Source: Thereva unica
Taxonomy: Eukaryota; Arthropoda; Insecta; Diptera; Therevidae
Assembly: GCA_949987705.1 (NCBI GenBank)
Contig: OX465281.1
Coordinates: 26,830,942 to 26,894,941, forward strand
DNA length: 64,000 nucleotides
Direction of reading: 5' to 3'
Shown here piece after piece: positions 42,906 to 55,711 of the stretch. The first letter of the stretch is position 1; the number at the start of each line of letters is the position of its first letter. Both the position numbers and the translations under genes were made by a program. The notes below the pieces were generated by a model. The model was not told where the DNA came from and did no database searches. It was given only the letters and a program-made list of their open reading frames with translations.

Positions 42906-44225
42906 TACACGTCACAAAATATCTCAAACAAAACACAGAGATGCTACTACCAACTAAATTCAACTACTCAACTACTGAACTCGCGTCGATATGCACAATT
43001 TCAACTCAATTCAACTAGCAGAGCTGATTCGAGTTCAGTCAACCCTAATTCAAGTCAGTTTCAACCTGATTTCAACTCATCATGTATACGTACTACTTGT
43101 GTTGTAGATCCTAAGCTCACGCGCTGAACTTCAGCTCAGGGGGTGTGAGCTTTTGGGAAGTTCTTTAAGTCTTGAATGAGCTTTCGTACCAGATTAGTTT
43201 TTGTGCTTGTAGTCTTAGCTGGTGATTCGGTGAGTCCGTTTGTATTGGAATGGGCTTTGGTCTGGATTCCAATTCTTGATGGAATTTGCATATTAGTTGT
43301 CGTGGAAGCATAGTTTTAAGAAGGCTGATTTTTCATTGATTGCGATCTATAGTTAAAGTCCGACGTAAAAAAATTATTATGACGTTTGATGGGAGATACC
43401 GTAAGTTTCAATTTTGACTATGACCAATTGCCTTGAAAAACTAACAGTTTCCGAGATAATCGCAAAATGAGCCTCCCTACAACTATGTTTCAAAACGAAT
43501 ATGTAAACTAGATCAACAATTGAAGGCCAAAAGATCAAACCCCCTCACCAGATCCTCACCTAAGACCAATAGCTCATCCAAGGCACAAAAAGTTCGTCGA
43601 ATGGACAGCGAAGCTCCCAAAAGCTCATACCCGAGGCCACATCAAAACTTAAGAACCCAACCGATGACGTCACTGGCCTAGAACCGACATAGCTATACTA
43701 CTCAATAAGGGCTTCAAACGCCTTCAAAAAAATTACTGTCAAATCTCAAATAAAACATACATTTACATCTCTCTTATCTTAGTGAACAGTGTGAATTTAA
43801 CTGATGACCCATTTCTTAACAATCTAGGGAAAACCGAACCGTCACCTCGCCGTGGTGCCTCGGTACTAACTAACTACCATAGTAGAACAGAGCACACCCT
43901 TAAAACCCTACCAAGTCAAGAAATAAGTCCCATCATGTCGATGCAGTGGCTACTTTTTGCACTGCCGCTATAAAGATCCCGTTTGAGCATCGGACCCACT
44001 CAGTTGTGTAATGACTTATACTGAGGCGGAGACTCTGTCAGGGACAACCTTCCCTTTCCTGTTATACGAATGGGACTCTTATGGACGAAAATAATTGCAA
44101 AAAAACCGCGCGGGGAACGAAGTTGTGGGTCTATATATGCATCAGCTCAAAGCTAGAACCATTCGCAATTTACCATGGGGGCAATGCTGTGTAAGATCTA
44201 CCTGCCAAGGCTATCGGTACAATTG
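42906..44225. other. No recognisable gene; repeats only
   Basis: Contains a CAACT-rich low-complexity run (42955-43075), a perfect nested hairpin at 43113-43152, repeat Y copy 2 (43655-43700), and otherwise AT-rich DNA. Frames of 63-90 codons show no motif. Confidence 0.45.
43655..43700 (+). repeat. Dispersed repeat Y, copy 2
   Basis: Matches 31388-31432 around ATGACGTCA and ACATAGCTATACTACT, the latter identical in both copies. Confidence 0.4.
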
Positions 44226-44229
44226 TGCA

Positions 44230-45835
44230 TCCTTTCAGGTAATCCCGTCAACGACTCCGCGATGACTACGTTTTGAGTAACGCAAGATTCCGATCGACAC
44301 TCAAAGACGTACGTGCAATGCGTGAGCCGGATTGCGAATCGGACCATTATCTTGTTCGAGCGAAAATACAGATGCGAGCGGAGAAAATGGCGACACCGCC
44401 AGCCAAGAAGAGGCGAGAGTTCCACATTTCATTATTCAACAGGTTCGCGGTGCCTGTAATACCGGACGATATCGATGTAGAAGAAAGGCAATTGTGGGTG
44501 TGCAACGGAGTTGTGTCTACCTATCCGTAAACGGATGCAGCCATGGACCTCGGACAGCTGTCTGGACTTCGTTGGACGAATGAAACACGTCGATTTCGAG
44601 GAATGCCGAAGATTGAACAAAGAATTTCGACAGAAAATGAAATCGGAACGAGAAACGTACTGGAATAACGTTGCGGCCGTCTTGGAATAAGAGGCACGAG
44701 TACCGCTGTACCAGTCAATCCGGCGGTTAGGCGGCAAAACTACATCAACAAAAGACAACATCAAAAAATCTGATGGAGCTTTCGTGACCTCTCCCAATGG
44801 GCGCCTGAAGCGGCGGAGCCCGATTCAAACGGGCGACCGACAAGGAGACGTCGCTTCGTCACTTCTCTTCAACATTGTGATTGACGCGATTCTGCATGAA
44901 GCATTTGGTGGACGACGCTCGATACGATGACAGCAACTTCGTAACCGACTTAATGTTCACGGACGATAGCGCCGACTTCGCAGACACGGATTCCATACAT
45001 ATTTTCCAGACGTGTTCTACAACATTTCCCACATTGCCCTGTCACACGGGCTAAAAATCAATGCGGAAAAGACACAACGGACCAATCGCTCACAACGGAC
45101 CATTCGAGGGCTAGTGTTCACCTCGATGAAACCCAAATCGAAAATTTTCCGATGTTCAAATATTTGGGATCATTTGTTGAGGAAACGAAAGTGGCATTGA
45201 CGTCCGACGTTCACAGCCGCATCGGCCAGGCAACAACAACATTCGCCTCGTTCAAGTGGTACATATGGAAACGAACAAATATTGTCATCAAAACGAAAGT
45301 ACGCCTTTACCGAACGTTGATCGTTAATCCGATTCTTCTTTATGAATTGGACACGTGGACACTGCTGAAGCCGGAAGTCAACAAGCTCGAGGTCTTTTAA
45401 ATCTTTTAAATGCGATGCTTGCGGCAGATTCTCGGTGGCTCACTCCGGGATCGCCTACGAAACGAGGCAGTTAGACAAAGATGCGCCTAACAGACACTGA
45501 TCGAAGAAGAAATACAAAAACGTCGACTATGGTGGCTTGGACATATTTTCCGAATTGATGATAACCACTTGCCACGTAGACTTTTCAGGCGAGATCGTCC
45601 GGCATGCTGGAGAATTCAGCGATCGGCACCGAAGAAACGCTGGCTTAAGAATATCGAGGGCGACTTAAAGAATCCGCGATTATCAGTTATCGAGGCCCGA
45701 GACGTCGCCAAAAATTGTCGAGAATGGAAAGGAATTGAGGATGGAGTTCGAGGCCCAACGGCACCGACAGCAGCGTATCCGTTGCGGGGATGTCCCGCTT
45801 GGAACGCCAGCTAACGGATCAAAGAAGAAGAAGGT
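44230..45835 (+). pseudogene. RTE-like LINE, internally deleted, with 3' tail
   Basis: Begins in the endonuclease C-terminus (SNARFRSTL...PDCESDHYLVRAK, 44276-44370). It then has a linker, jumps over most of RT to TGDRQGDVASSLLFNIVIDAI (motif B, 44840-44898), a decayed catalytic box (FTDDSADFADT, 44956-44990; A and Y lost), LKINAEKT, FKYLGSFVEE, a thumb-like segment (45152-45400), and a C-terminus with RRLWWLGHIFRIDDNHLPRRLF (45525-45585). The 3' end is near 45833, ending in AAG repeats. Its last ~75 bp are the tail shared with the insertion in the gypsy pol. Confidence 0.75.
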
Positions 45836-48800
45836 ATTGGGGCCCTTCAGCCTGAGAACTAGGCCCTTCGTGGTCGATTTCTGAGTAGAGTAATAGGTGA
45901 TGATGACATGCAATTTAGTTCATAATAAAGAAAATATTCAGAGTAATACTAACAACAGCAATCAGCAATGTTAGCCAAGAAGGAGGCGCTCCCCATACAG
46001 AAGAAAACTATCCAAGCCCAGGTAAAGATGTCCAGAGCTGTGATTTGCAACCATCAAATTCTTATAGGAAAGTAGCGCTGGGTAGACAGTTGTCCGAGTT
46101 TTCGAGAAGCGATTATATTTCGTCGAAATATTGGACTGGAAAATCGCTTCGTTGAAGTATTATGCCTCCAAAACCGAGATGAATCCCGTCATCAGACCGA
46201 TAAACGCATCGAAGCTGAAATGGAGGTGCTGAAAAAGAGTATTAAACACTTTAAGAGCCCCAAGTCCTACAGGGTCTGTAACAACATTTCCGAAGAAGCA
46301 AAATAAACTACATTAGGCCACAACCTAACCTCAATTAAGTCCTTTTCAGCCTATCCTCATACTTTTATCCCTTATTCACTTAACTAAACAAAGCAAAATC
46401 CACAAAATTTCTTTGGATAATGCCACCCACACACACACTCACACGCAAAAAAAATCTATCTAATTACATAGTTAAAAGCGTTCTCTCTAAAAATAGCATC
46501 GATGCCTCCTTTCTCCTTTCGTCCTGTCATCGATCTTTTTTCAGCGGAATTCCTTTAAGTATTCAAAAGCTCCTCTCCAGGATAATCTCATCGGGGCATT
46601 AAGAAATTACGAAAAGAAAAGCGAAGAGTCATTGAGAGTCCGTTCGTTCGTTCTTTTTTTTTGAGTAGGACAATTTCACAAGGAGCAAATATCCCAACCC
46701 GTCATTCTATGCCCCACATGTTGACCCAGGCTCAACCTTGACAGCATGGGGCTACTACACTACACTATTTGAGACATCGCTCGACGCTGTCTCTATATAT
46801 ATTTTGAAAGGGACTGAAAATACACACTCGAGAGGCACTCGCAACAGTAGCGCCCCCTCTTAACCATCCCTTAACTTGTTGCCTCTTGTTGCGCCGCACT
46901 TTCAATTGTCCTGTGACTCGGCTGTATCTATGCGCGCTCAAGGAGGCAGAATGGCACTCGTGGTGAAATGATCTGCTACTCCCTCTACCTTGCAATAGGA
47001 ATAGACTGAATGGGGTGACATGAACGTCGATGAGCCTGATAACAGGATATTTAACAGTAACTGAATAAGCAATATTCACGAGCTGGAAAGAAGCACGACA
47101 GGAAGAGAAGAGACATCCTTCTCGGTGAAATTGGTGGAATTGCGTGCGTTTCACTAATTTGCTGAAAAACGAAGTGCGGAGTTAGCATTATTATTATTTT
47201 TGTTCCTTGGCTCTGCTCCTTGATTATTGACCATCGTAACTAAGTGGATTTTTTGTGAGTGTGTTTGGGAGGGAATGATTCACCTGACGGCCCACCCCCT
47301 CGCGCGCGACAAGGGCTGATTTATGACTGAGGGCTGAGTGTTTTCCGCTAATATAATTATACATACATATATATACAATGTTTTTTTCGTCGTCCTCTGC
47401 TCCTTATTATTTTTGCGTAGATAAGTGCTCCTGAAAGACAGGCCTTATTGATTTTCTTGGTTTTTAGTACCGTCATACTCTGGGGCTCTTATCTAAATTT
47501 ATTCTGAAACCCATCCCTCCTGCAAAGTGTCTTCCTTGTGCAGGGATTTTATGTATATATGTATTATGTGTAAGGTTATGTATTATGCGTACAAAATACA
47601 TAAAGCCCGTGTATCGACAGCCCAAACTTCTCAACGCGATAGAAAATGACGGTTTCGTCACCGAGAGTTGGTCCTTAGACGACAATCCAGACATTTTTGC
47701 GAGATTAATCTACAGACAAGACCGAATCCGGTCCATAAATTCCGCGCTTAATGATGGCGTAAATTCAAAACTGATGCGTATGACATATACACCAACTGCC
47801 ATGCTGTTGCCGAGCAGGAGTGAGGGTCGTAGGGGGGGGGGGGGTGTAGGGGGAGAGTTTGGAAGTTGACAAAAAAAATAAATAAAATAAAAATAAATAA
47901 AATATGTTTAGCCATCATCTCGAATTGCGTCATAAAGAAGTAGATTCCCTGCGGAGCCCGAGTCAAATATGACAGACGATATACACACGGGAGAGGCTCG
48001 AAAAATAGGATCCTATTTACGCGAAAACATCCTTATGCTTTTTCCACTCATTTTACAGGACTTCACAGATATACAGACACGTATACATAAATAACCATAG
48101 CCAGAAAAAAAACGGTCTCAAACTTTGTCATTGATCTTACACACATATATACCCACACACACACCCACATACTTATAAGGGATTTCTCCCAAAAGCTTTT
48201 TTTTCGGTGGTTTGCTTAAAAGGGGTGAAAAGGTGAATGATTCGCAAGGATTCTAGGACTTATGTGAATGCCATCAGGGGATGTTAGGAAACGAATATTT
48301 TTTTATTTATTTTCTTTCACGCTTGATATCAATATGAGAAAAATATGAATCATCGCACATTTCTGCGGGGTGTTATGTAGCGAGAATTTACCCTATATAC
48401 ATATGCATATATATTTAAATAAGTATTTTTTTCTCGATGTCCTTCATCCTCTCCTGTACTGTGTGTGAACTTTGAAATCTTGGTTGATTTATGTCTTGCA
48501 TAAAATCCTTACGACATGTACAAAATACTATGATGGAAAGGGCCGGGAGGTGTTGGCGTTTTTGGGGTTGGAGGGTAGAGGTGCGTGAGGGTAGAGGTAG
48601 AGAGAGATAAGAGCAAGTGAATTTCACCTTTATCACTTACCAACTTTCTGTGAGATGTACACACAATATTTTTTTTTTTGCTTCATCGTTTCTTATCTCA
48701 TTAAAATGTATGAAGTGAAGTTGAGTGACTTCACTTTAAGAAATGATGGAATTTGATTGAAGTCTCTACGAATATATGGAGTTGGTCGAGTTTTGTATGA

Positions 48801-48921
48801 TAAATTTGAGATCATTTTTTTCCTGTTTATTTTGAAAGATTATGTCGTTTTGGAGTGGAATTTATTGTAAGATATGTAATAGGTCAAGTGTAGGTTGGAA
48901 TTTTGGTTAATGGCAAAGATG
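45836..48921. other. No recognisable gene
   Basis: AT-rich with CA/TA microsatellites (46430-46445, 47360-47377, 48140-48175) and a run of 13-14 G at about 47831-47844. The part 46700-47160 has a TATATATA at 46792-46800, a GC-richer composition and a 129-codon minus frame; it might be a solo LTR or promoter-like sequence, but I found no repeat ends. Frames of 70-95 codons show no motif. Confidence 0.4.
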
Positions 48922-48929
48922 GGTTAGAG
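48922..48929. repeat. 8-bp target duplication, left
   Basis: GGTTAGAG precedes the hAT element, and the same eight bases follow it at 53133-53140. Eight bp is the hallmark of hAT insertion. Confidence 0.85.
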
Positions 48930-49464
48930 CAGTGATTCCCAAAGTGGGTTCCGCGGAACCTTACGGATCCACGAAAAAATTTTAGGGTTCCATGTCACTA
49001 GCGCTGAAGCACAAATACATTCGCAGACTCACTGGCGCTGCGCCGGCCGTTTAACGCGTTCTTGCTAATCAGAAAGTGCGAGTAGCCCTTCTTCTTTGAA
49101 ATTTGGTCTACGTCACGCCCCGTAACATTTTGGCCGCCATTCCATATTCCCATGTCGAGGGTGTTGTTGGAATCCGCCTCTTGAGATGACCGCCATGGAC
49201 CAAACGATATATTGAGTATACTATATTGCTTATGGTGTTCTACTTATCATACCCTTTCATTTGATACCCATGGCGAAGAGGTTGTGAAGAATATTTCGAT
49301 CTGCCCTCCTAAGACTGCCGCCATGGATCTAAAGGTATATTGAGTATACCATATTTTTTTTTTTTATGTGGCAGTGCTCAAACTCAGGAATCACCCTTTG
49401 TACTACCAGTCCGTCATGTCGTTTGTCACGTCATGGTGCAATGTCTAGCAGCAAGCTTAGTACG

Positions 49465-52400
49465 GGGGGGAATAGGTTAAGGGTTATGGGGGAGTGGGGG
49501 GAATAGGTTAAGGGTTATGGGGGTGTGAAGGGGTGTTGAAGAAGGTGGCGATGAACCCCGCGTTTGAACTCTTGGATGTTGTAGGAGCTCGGAAATACTG
49601 ACTGAGAGAGATTATTCCACAGTCGAGTTGTTCTATTTACAAACGAATTCATATCTTGTTGAGTGCGTGAAAGGGGGAGTTGTAGGTAAAGGGAATGAGA
49701 CGAGTGGGCTAATCTGGTGTTGCGGTTATAAGATTGCCGTGGAGGCAGGAGAGCGTTTATTTCGGAGGAACAGTCGCTATAATAGTAGCGATAAAATTTT
49801 GTTAGTGCTGCTACATTCCTACGGTGGCTCAAGGGGTCGATGGTGGAGCAGGCCGTGTCGTCATCAATTAATTTAAGGGCCTTTTTTGGACCTTATCTAA
49901 CCATTCCAAGGTGGTTATCGACGCGCCGCCCCAGACGAGAGTTATATTCGAGAAGAGGCCGAATGTAGGATTTATAGATAACAGCACGGGCCGATGGCTG
50001 GAGGAGGAACTTGCACCTCTTAAGAAATCCCAAGCACTGGGGTGCTTGTTTGGCGATTTGGAATATGTGGTCATTCCATCGCAAGTCTTTGGCTAATGTC
50101 ACGCCTAAGATGTCTAGGGATGGGTCGGCCTTTAGTTCCACGCCATCCACTGACAAGGATGGTGAGGTGTTGATCTTCTTCTTGGATATAAGACAGTACT
50201 TGGTTTTGGAGGGGTTGAATTCGACACGATTCTTTGTTCCCCACTCTAGAATAAGTTATTAATAGAGTTGAACATTACTTCACGATCATCCAGACAGGAT
50301 CTGGCATGAGTCTGTCTTGTATCGTAGCTGTAAGAGTAACGCAGGGTACCGTCGTCAGCGAAGCTGAGAAGTGGGTTGGAGGGGATTGAAAGTAGATCAT
50401 TTATAAAGATAAGAAATAGGGCTGGTGATAAAATTGACCCTTGGGGGACCCCCGCAGAGATAGGGTGAGATTCAGATTTGACGCCATCCAAAACTACCTT
50501 AATTCAACGGCCGGAAAGGAAACTCTCAACCCACTTATACAGAAGCGAGTCAATTCCAATAGCTTTGAGTTTAGCTAATAAGGCTAAGTGCCAAACTCTA
50601 TCAAAAGCCTTGGAGATATCCAAAGCAACCAGACTGGATTCACCTGATCCAAGCAAACTTCGGCTGAGGTGTTCTGTAAGACAAACTAAAAGATCGCCAG
50701 TGGATCTTCTGTGTCGGAAGCCATACTGTCTGTCGTTTATGAGTAGGTTGGATTCTAGATATCCCATAAGTTTTTTGTTGATTATCGTCTCCATTGTTTT
50801 GGAGAGAATAGAAGTAATTGCTATTGGGCGGTAGTTAGAGGGGTCGCTGGAGTCACCTTTTTCGGTATTGGCTGTACATGGGCAAGTTTCCAAGAGTCTG
50901 GATAGACTCCGGAAGAGTATGATAGGGCAAAAAGTTTGCGCAGAGGTTTAGCCAAAGGTGAGGCGCATTGTTTTAAGACGATAGGGGTATATTATCGGGT
51001 CCAGTGGATTTATTGATATCGAGCTCCTTGAGGCACCTGTACACCTCGCGAGTCCTGAAGAAAACCCTGTCCATTAAATGAGCGCTGTGCTCGAGAACCG
51101 GGGGTAGCATATCAGTTTGGGGTAAAGAAGAATTGGAAGCAAACAGAGATGCTAATAAATCGGCCTTGGATTTTCTGTCTGTTATCACCTTCTTATCGTG
51201 GATGAATGAAGGAGTTGTGGATGAAGTGAAATTCTTCTTAATGGAGCTTACCAAGGACCAGAAGTTCTTGCTACCAGAAGTTGCGTTAAGGAGTTTACTT
51301 CTCAACTTGCTGTCAAATGAATTTTTGACATTCCTGATGGTGACTTTACAGGAGTTTCTTAGTTTTATATACTCTACACGGAGCGATTCACTCGGGGAGC
51401 TCTTGTAAGCTCGAAAGGCGGCTTCTTTATTTCTGATTGCATTCATACACTCCTGATTAAACCATCTGTTGGGCCTAGCCTTCACAGATTTAGTAGTATG
51501 AGGAATGAACAAATGCATTCCTGCCTGTATGATCCTAGAGATACGGATAGCGGCAGAGTTGACGTTTTTGTTTCGGAAACACTGGTTCCAGTCAGTAGAT
51601 TGGAAATAATTAATAAGCCCCAGCCAATTGGCCTTCCCATAATGCCATACAGTTCTTTTAACTGGTTTGGGAGGGGTGGGAAATTCGAATGGGAAACTAG
51701 CGCTAACTAAGGAGTGGTCCGAATTGCCGAGAGGTGAATCAACTTCAACAGAGTAACGCGCTGGATGAGAAGTTAAAAAAGATCAAGGAGATAGGTTCCT
51801 TGATCAGCAACATCAGGGACTCTTGTGGGACGATCCACAATTTGATGCAAATTATTGGCGTCTGCAAAGAGCTCGACGTCCTTGCCAGAAACACTGGTGC
51901 CATTTGAGTAAGTCAGCCATTTTGCGTTGTGAACATTGAAATCACCCGCAACGATGATTTCACACTCAGGATTGGACGACAAAAATCCCGAGATTTGTTC
52001 GGAAATGGTATCAAAAGATGAAGTGGAGGCTTCGTTACTTATGTTAGGACTTCTGTATAGGAAGCAAAAGAATATGACGTGGCTTCGGAAGATGATTTTA
52101 ATCCAAAGATAGTTAAAATCTGAAGTCGTGCTTGAATATTTTTTATAATAAGCCACGTCATCCCTAACAAATATGGCAATACCCCTATGGGGGGAGAGAT
52201 TGTGCACTAAAGTGTACCCCGACACCTGGTAATTACCTAAGTCAGTATCGGGTGATATTTGGGTTTCACTAAGTGCGAAGATTAGGGGTTTATAAGTCAA
52301 TAAGTGGCACTCAACAAAAGAAAAATTCGCATGAAGTCCACGAATGTTACAAAAATCAATAGCAAAATTTGACTTGTAACGGGACTTCGGTTGCGCGGGC

Positions 52401-52803
52401 TCAATCGCCACGTTTTCGAGGATATTTCCCGGCATTACATTTGCCGCAACCATCAGAGTCAATAAAATTTGTCCGCGTCAAAGTGTTATGCCTTTTGAGA
52501 CGGGGCAAATTTTATCGACCGACAGATTTTAGCCGCGGCACCTGCAGGACCGAGATGCGAGAGAGGGTAGGGAGCAAGGGTACTTACTTGCGCCGTTCGT
52601 CGGTCCGGTCGTGTCTAGTGAAGGGTGATGGGCCTTCGCGTTAGACTGCGCTCGTTTTTTATGACACTGTTTTTTTGTGCACGTTTTTAGTTTTTATTGT
52701 TTCCACAATTTTTTTTTCTTTTTCACTGTTCACAAATTTTTCGCTTTTTGTTTTTTTTCTTCGGCGCGTTCTTCAGGGACCGGAACAGCACACGTCCGCA
52801 CAC
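49465..52803 (-). mobile_element. Family J LINE (jockey/CR1 type), near full length
   Basis: Antisense LINE: 5' untranslated region 52803-52465 (shared with 33246-33570), an endonuclease-RT gene to 49515, and a 3' tail with two copies of a CATAACCCTTAACCTATTCC unit (49465-49520). No ORF1 is visible between leader and endonuclease. Other copies: 1190-1350, 31490-33575, 39250-39632, 56170-56860, 63130-63530. It seems the most abundant family in the window. No target duplication could be fixed. Confidence 0.78.
49515..52462 (-). pseudogene. Family J endonuclease-RT gene, frameshifted
   Basis: Decayed single gene. Endonuclease 52462-51773 (FCNIRGLHANFSFVECHLL, ALSETQIS, VAGDFNVHNAKW, all key positions visible up to that point). 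Linker 51518-50973 (RPNRWFNQECMNAI; DINKSTGPDNIPL). RT 50893-50246 (NYRPIAITSILSKTMETI, YGFRHRRSTGDLL, VALDISKAFDRVWH = motif A, AGVPQGSILSPALFLIFIND = motif B, FADDGTLRYS = catalytic box). C-terminal domain 50156-49515 (LDILGVTLAKDLRWNDHI; FVNRTTRLWNNLSQSVFP). At least five shifts or stops break the frame, so it is non-coding now. Confidence 0.85.
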
Positions 52804-53269
52804 TTTGCTGTCCTAGCCCAAACCATCAATATTGCATTGTCATCGGAGCTAAAGCTGAATGCAAAATTTCAGCATGATAGGATATTCGGAACAATTTGAA
52901 AAATTGATTGCAAAATTTGTTCCGTGAAGAAAACAGTAATCCGTCCTCTTGAGACGGCCGCCATGGATCTAACGGTATAATGAGTATACCATATTGCAAG
53001 TATTCAAAAAATCGATTGCAAGATAAATATATACATATATCATTATATTATTTTATTTTTTCATCGTTGGGTTCCGCCAAATTTTATACATTGTAGAAAG
53101 GTTCCGTATGAAATAAAATTTGGGAACCACTGGGTTAGAGCTTTAGGTAAAATAAATGTCCTTAAGAGAACCATACTATCTCAGAGTTTTTGTTCAGTTT
53201 AGGAACCTAGTTACTACCTAAAAGAACATAAGGTGATTCGTTTTCTATGCCAGTTCTTCGGCAAGATAT

Positions 53270-53766
53270 GCAGCTTAAAGGCACAAATTGTGCGTTGGCA
53301 GCAGCAAGGTTATACCAGCACCAAGGTAGCCCTAATAAAGCATCCCAACAGCTTAAACGATTTATAATAGTACACCAAAGTGCCGATTAAGTCAGATCTT
53401 GCCCTAGCGGACGGTACAACTCCTTGTTCACGTAGTAGTCAGATTGATACTGTCGATGTCCCAGACTGATTGGCGGGATTAACTTATTTCAAATGGCATA
53501 ATACTCAAACGAAGCTATCTCCCGGTAACCTATATGATTTGTGGCTCAGCCAGCTAATTAAAAAAAGTGAGCTCATGCAACATCCAAAAATTCAAAAACG
53601 AGGTTAACTGCCTCTTCTTTATGCAACCTCTAGGTCAGCTTTAGCATATCCGATACTTTTTCTAACATTCGAGATACTAGACATTGCACTATAGCGTAAG
53701 CGAAATGACAGGCACTGGTAGTGAAAAGTGTGATACCTAAGCTTAGAGTTTCGCATAAAAAAACCA
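53270..53766 (+). pseudogene. LINE remnant homologous to 11.9-12.5 kb, left part
   Basis: Nucleotide similarity to 12110-12480 (for example TAGCCCTA-TAA-G, then CCTAGCGG.CGGT and TGTGGCTCAGC-A-CT). It continues after the TIR element at 54705-54958, which is similar to 12500-12620 (AGGCAGCATGCAA). No open frame remains. The split shows that the TIR element inserted into an already old LINE. Confidence 0.5.
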
Positions 53767-53770
53767 ATAT

Positions 53771-54704
53771 GGGTGATTGTCATGAAATGGGAGTTTTTGA
53801 GATTTGAACAAAAATTTGTGAACAAAAAAAAAAGTGCTGAAAAAAAATGTTCTCATGTGTTTTCAACATTATTTTGAAGTACTTTCTGTATATTTCCACA
53901 TAAATACACACGAGGTATAGACAGTGAGAAGTTTATATCGAAAAGCCGAAATTATATGGCTTCGGAGGCGACAATTACGGTAGCGACATTTCATCGAAAA
54001 ATCCGTCGCTTTCATGATCAATGAGAGCAAACAATTTTTCCGAAAATTTGCTTGCTCTACAAATGCAAACAAATATACCGAACCGAGTTAAAAGAGATTT
54101 GCAACACATATCCCAACGAAAACACACATTACGGAGGCGACAGTTTTTTTTTCTTCGATAATTTTCTTGAGGGTTGCTCTCTTGTTTATAAATTGTTCAC
54201 AGTCTAAACGTCCGGCGAGGATAAACATTCATAAAGAAACTTGTGACGATTCGTTTTCACTACTTAGTGCCACTTGACAACCAATTTGTCGTTGCGTGTG
54301 CGCTATTCTTATAGTTTTTATTGAAATTTGCAACAAACAACAGTCAGAATGTAAACACTGACATCTAACTAAGCAGGTATCCGCCCGCGTAATACATACC
54401 GGTGATCAGTTTCGGAACACTGCTGCTATCGTTTGAGACCCTAGGCGCGCGGCAATAATGCACTGTTTTTCCGTAAACGTAGTGCCGTGACGTAAAAGCG
54501 GAAAATGGACAGGTTACGGAGGCGACATTTTCGGTGGTCGAAGGGCCGCCATTTTGTTCAAGAGTGCTTGCCGCGGGAGGCGATGAAGGAGAGAGTGTTT
54601 TATTACTGGATGGAGATTTTCACCCCAGAAAAAATTTGTTTGAGGCGTTGTAGCTAGAGAACAACGGCCAGCCAGCCACTACCCCCATTTCATGACAATC
54701 ACCC
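53771..54704. mobile_element. Non-autonomous TIR transposon, 934 bp
   Basis: 21-bp perfect TIRs: GGGTGATTGTCATGAAATGG plus G at 53771-53791, inverted at 54684-54704. Flanked by ATAT on both sides (53767-53770 and 54705-54708), so the duplication is 2 or 4 bp. The interior repeats GGAGGCGAC four times or so (53954-53963, 54133-54142, 54514-54523, 54578-54586). No transposase. Superfamily unknown. Confidence 0.75.
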
Positions 54705-55711
54705 ATATATGTATATCTCTGCCGTGTAGTGGGCCGCCCGTGCAAAATAATGCAACAAATCCAAAGTCCACAAATAGCATGTCTCAGAAAAACAGATCTT
54801 GCGAGCAATGAAGCTGATATGTTTTCACTTACTATATGTATCAGGCAGCATGCAACTTGAATAGAACGGACGTATGGACATAACAATATACTATTTTCTT
54901 GGAATGGTTGTTGGCCCATCTGGCTACGTGATATCGAAACTCAATTTTAATCCTGAGTAGGCATTGGGGCGATTGGGCATGGGAACTAGGTCACGAACTT
55001 GAAAGCCGGTTCAAGATCACGATCTTAAATTTGTGAAGAAGTTGCTTGCCACTAGATCGAAAACTCCTGGGAATTAAGTTAGTAATTTGTAAACAAAGCG
55101 AGTGTCACTACCCCTAAATCTCGGTAATTAAGGTAAATGTACCATATTCCGGCCTAGTACATAATTACGGTCTATTATGTTGTAAGCTATGAAATAAGGA
55201 AACCGTTGAATATTTTGGAATAAAAAATAGCCACCAATAATGTATGATATTCTAGGAGCAAAATAATTCACCTTAGTGAATAGTCTTTTTCATTTGGAGT
55301 ACATAAACTCCTTTTCAATCAGCCGGTCGACGCGAACACGTCATCCAAAGCAATTTCCTTATGTAAACTACGAAAGAGGTGGGACTGTCGTCCTAAGATT
55401 ATAACAAGCACTAGGATGTATATTTTTGTAGTATTTTAATTTTTCCTAGTAAATACAATAATATTTAATAACTCACAATAATTTGAACCTCTTATTAGGT
55501 GTTTTTATATATAAAAAAGGCAATAGTTTGAAGGACGGAATTACGTTCATAATTTTATTATGCTGCACGTTATTCCGTTCTTAGAACGGAATTGAGAACA
55601 TAGTGTGTGGTGATGCGAGAGCTAATTTCGTGCTAAGGAATTTAAACAAGTTTTAAACAATTATAATATTTCAAGCGCACTTTGCTCCAAATAAATTAAT
55701 AATTTAAATTT

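Larger units (their letters stand above)
48930..53132. mobile_element. hAT-type non-autonomous transposon carrying a family J LINE
   Basis: Ends CAGTGATTCCCAAA (48930) and, inverted, CAGTGGTTCCCAAA (53132), with 8-bp duplications: a classical hAT arrangement. The hAT-derived parts are about 48930-49460 and 52804-53132. Three internal copies of a unit containing CCGCCATGGATCTAA and GAGTATACCATATT occur at about 49188, 49320 and 52960. No transposase gene is seen. A LINE of about 3.3 kb (49465-52803) interrupts it, so the hAT is older than the LINE copy. Confidence 0.85.

Noticed and set aside
39634..43075. CAACT-type runs on both sides of the intact LINE as inverted repeats of one transposon
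   Set aside because: Similarity is only low-complexity, with no aligned ends or target duplication.
46700..47160. Solo LTR with TATA box
   Set aside because: TATATATA is present but no TG...CA ends, target duplication or second copy could be found.
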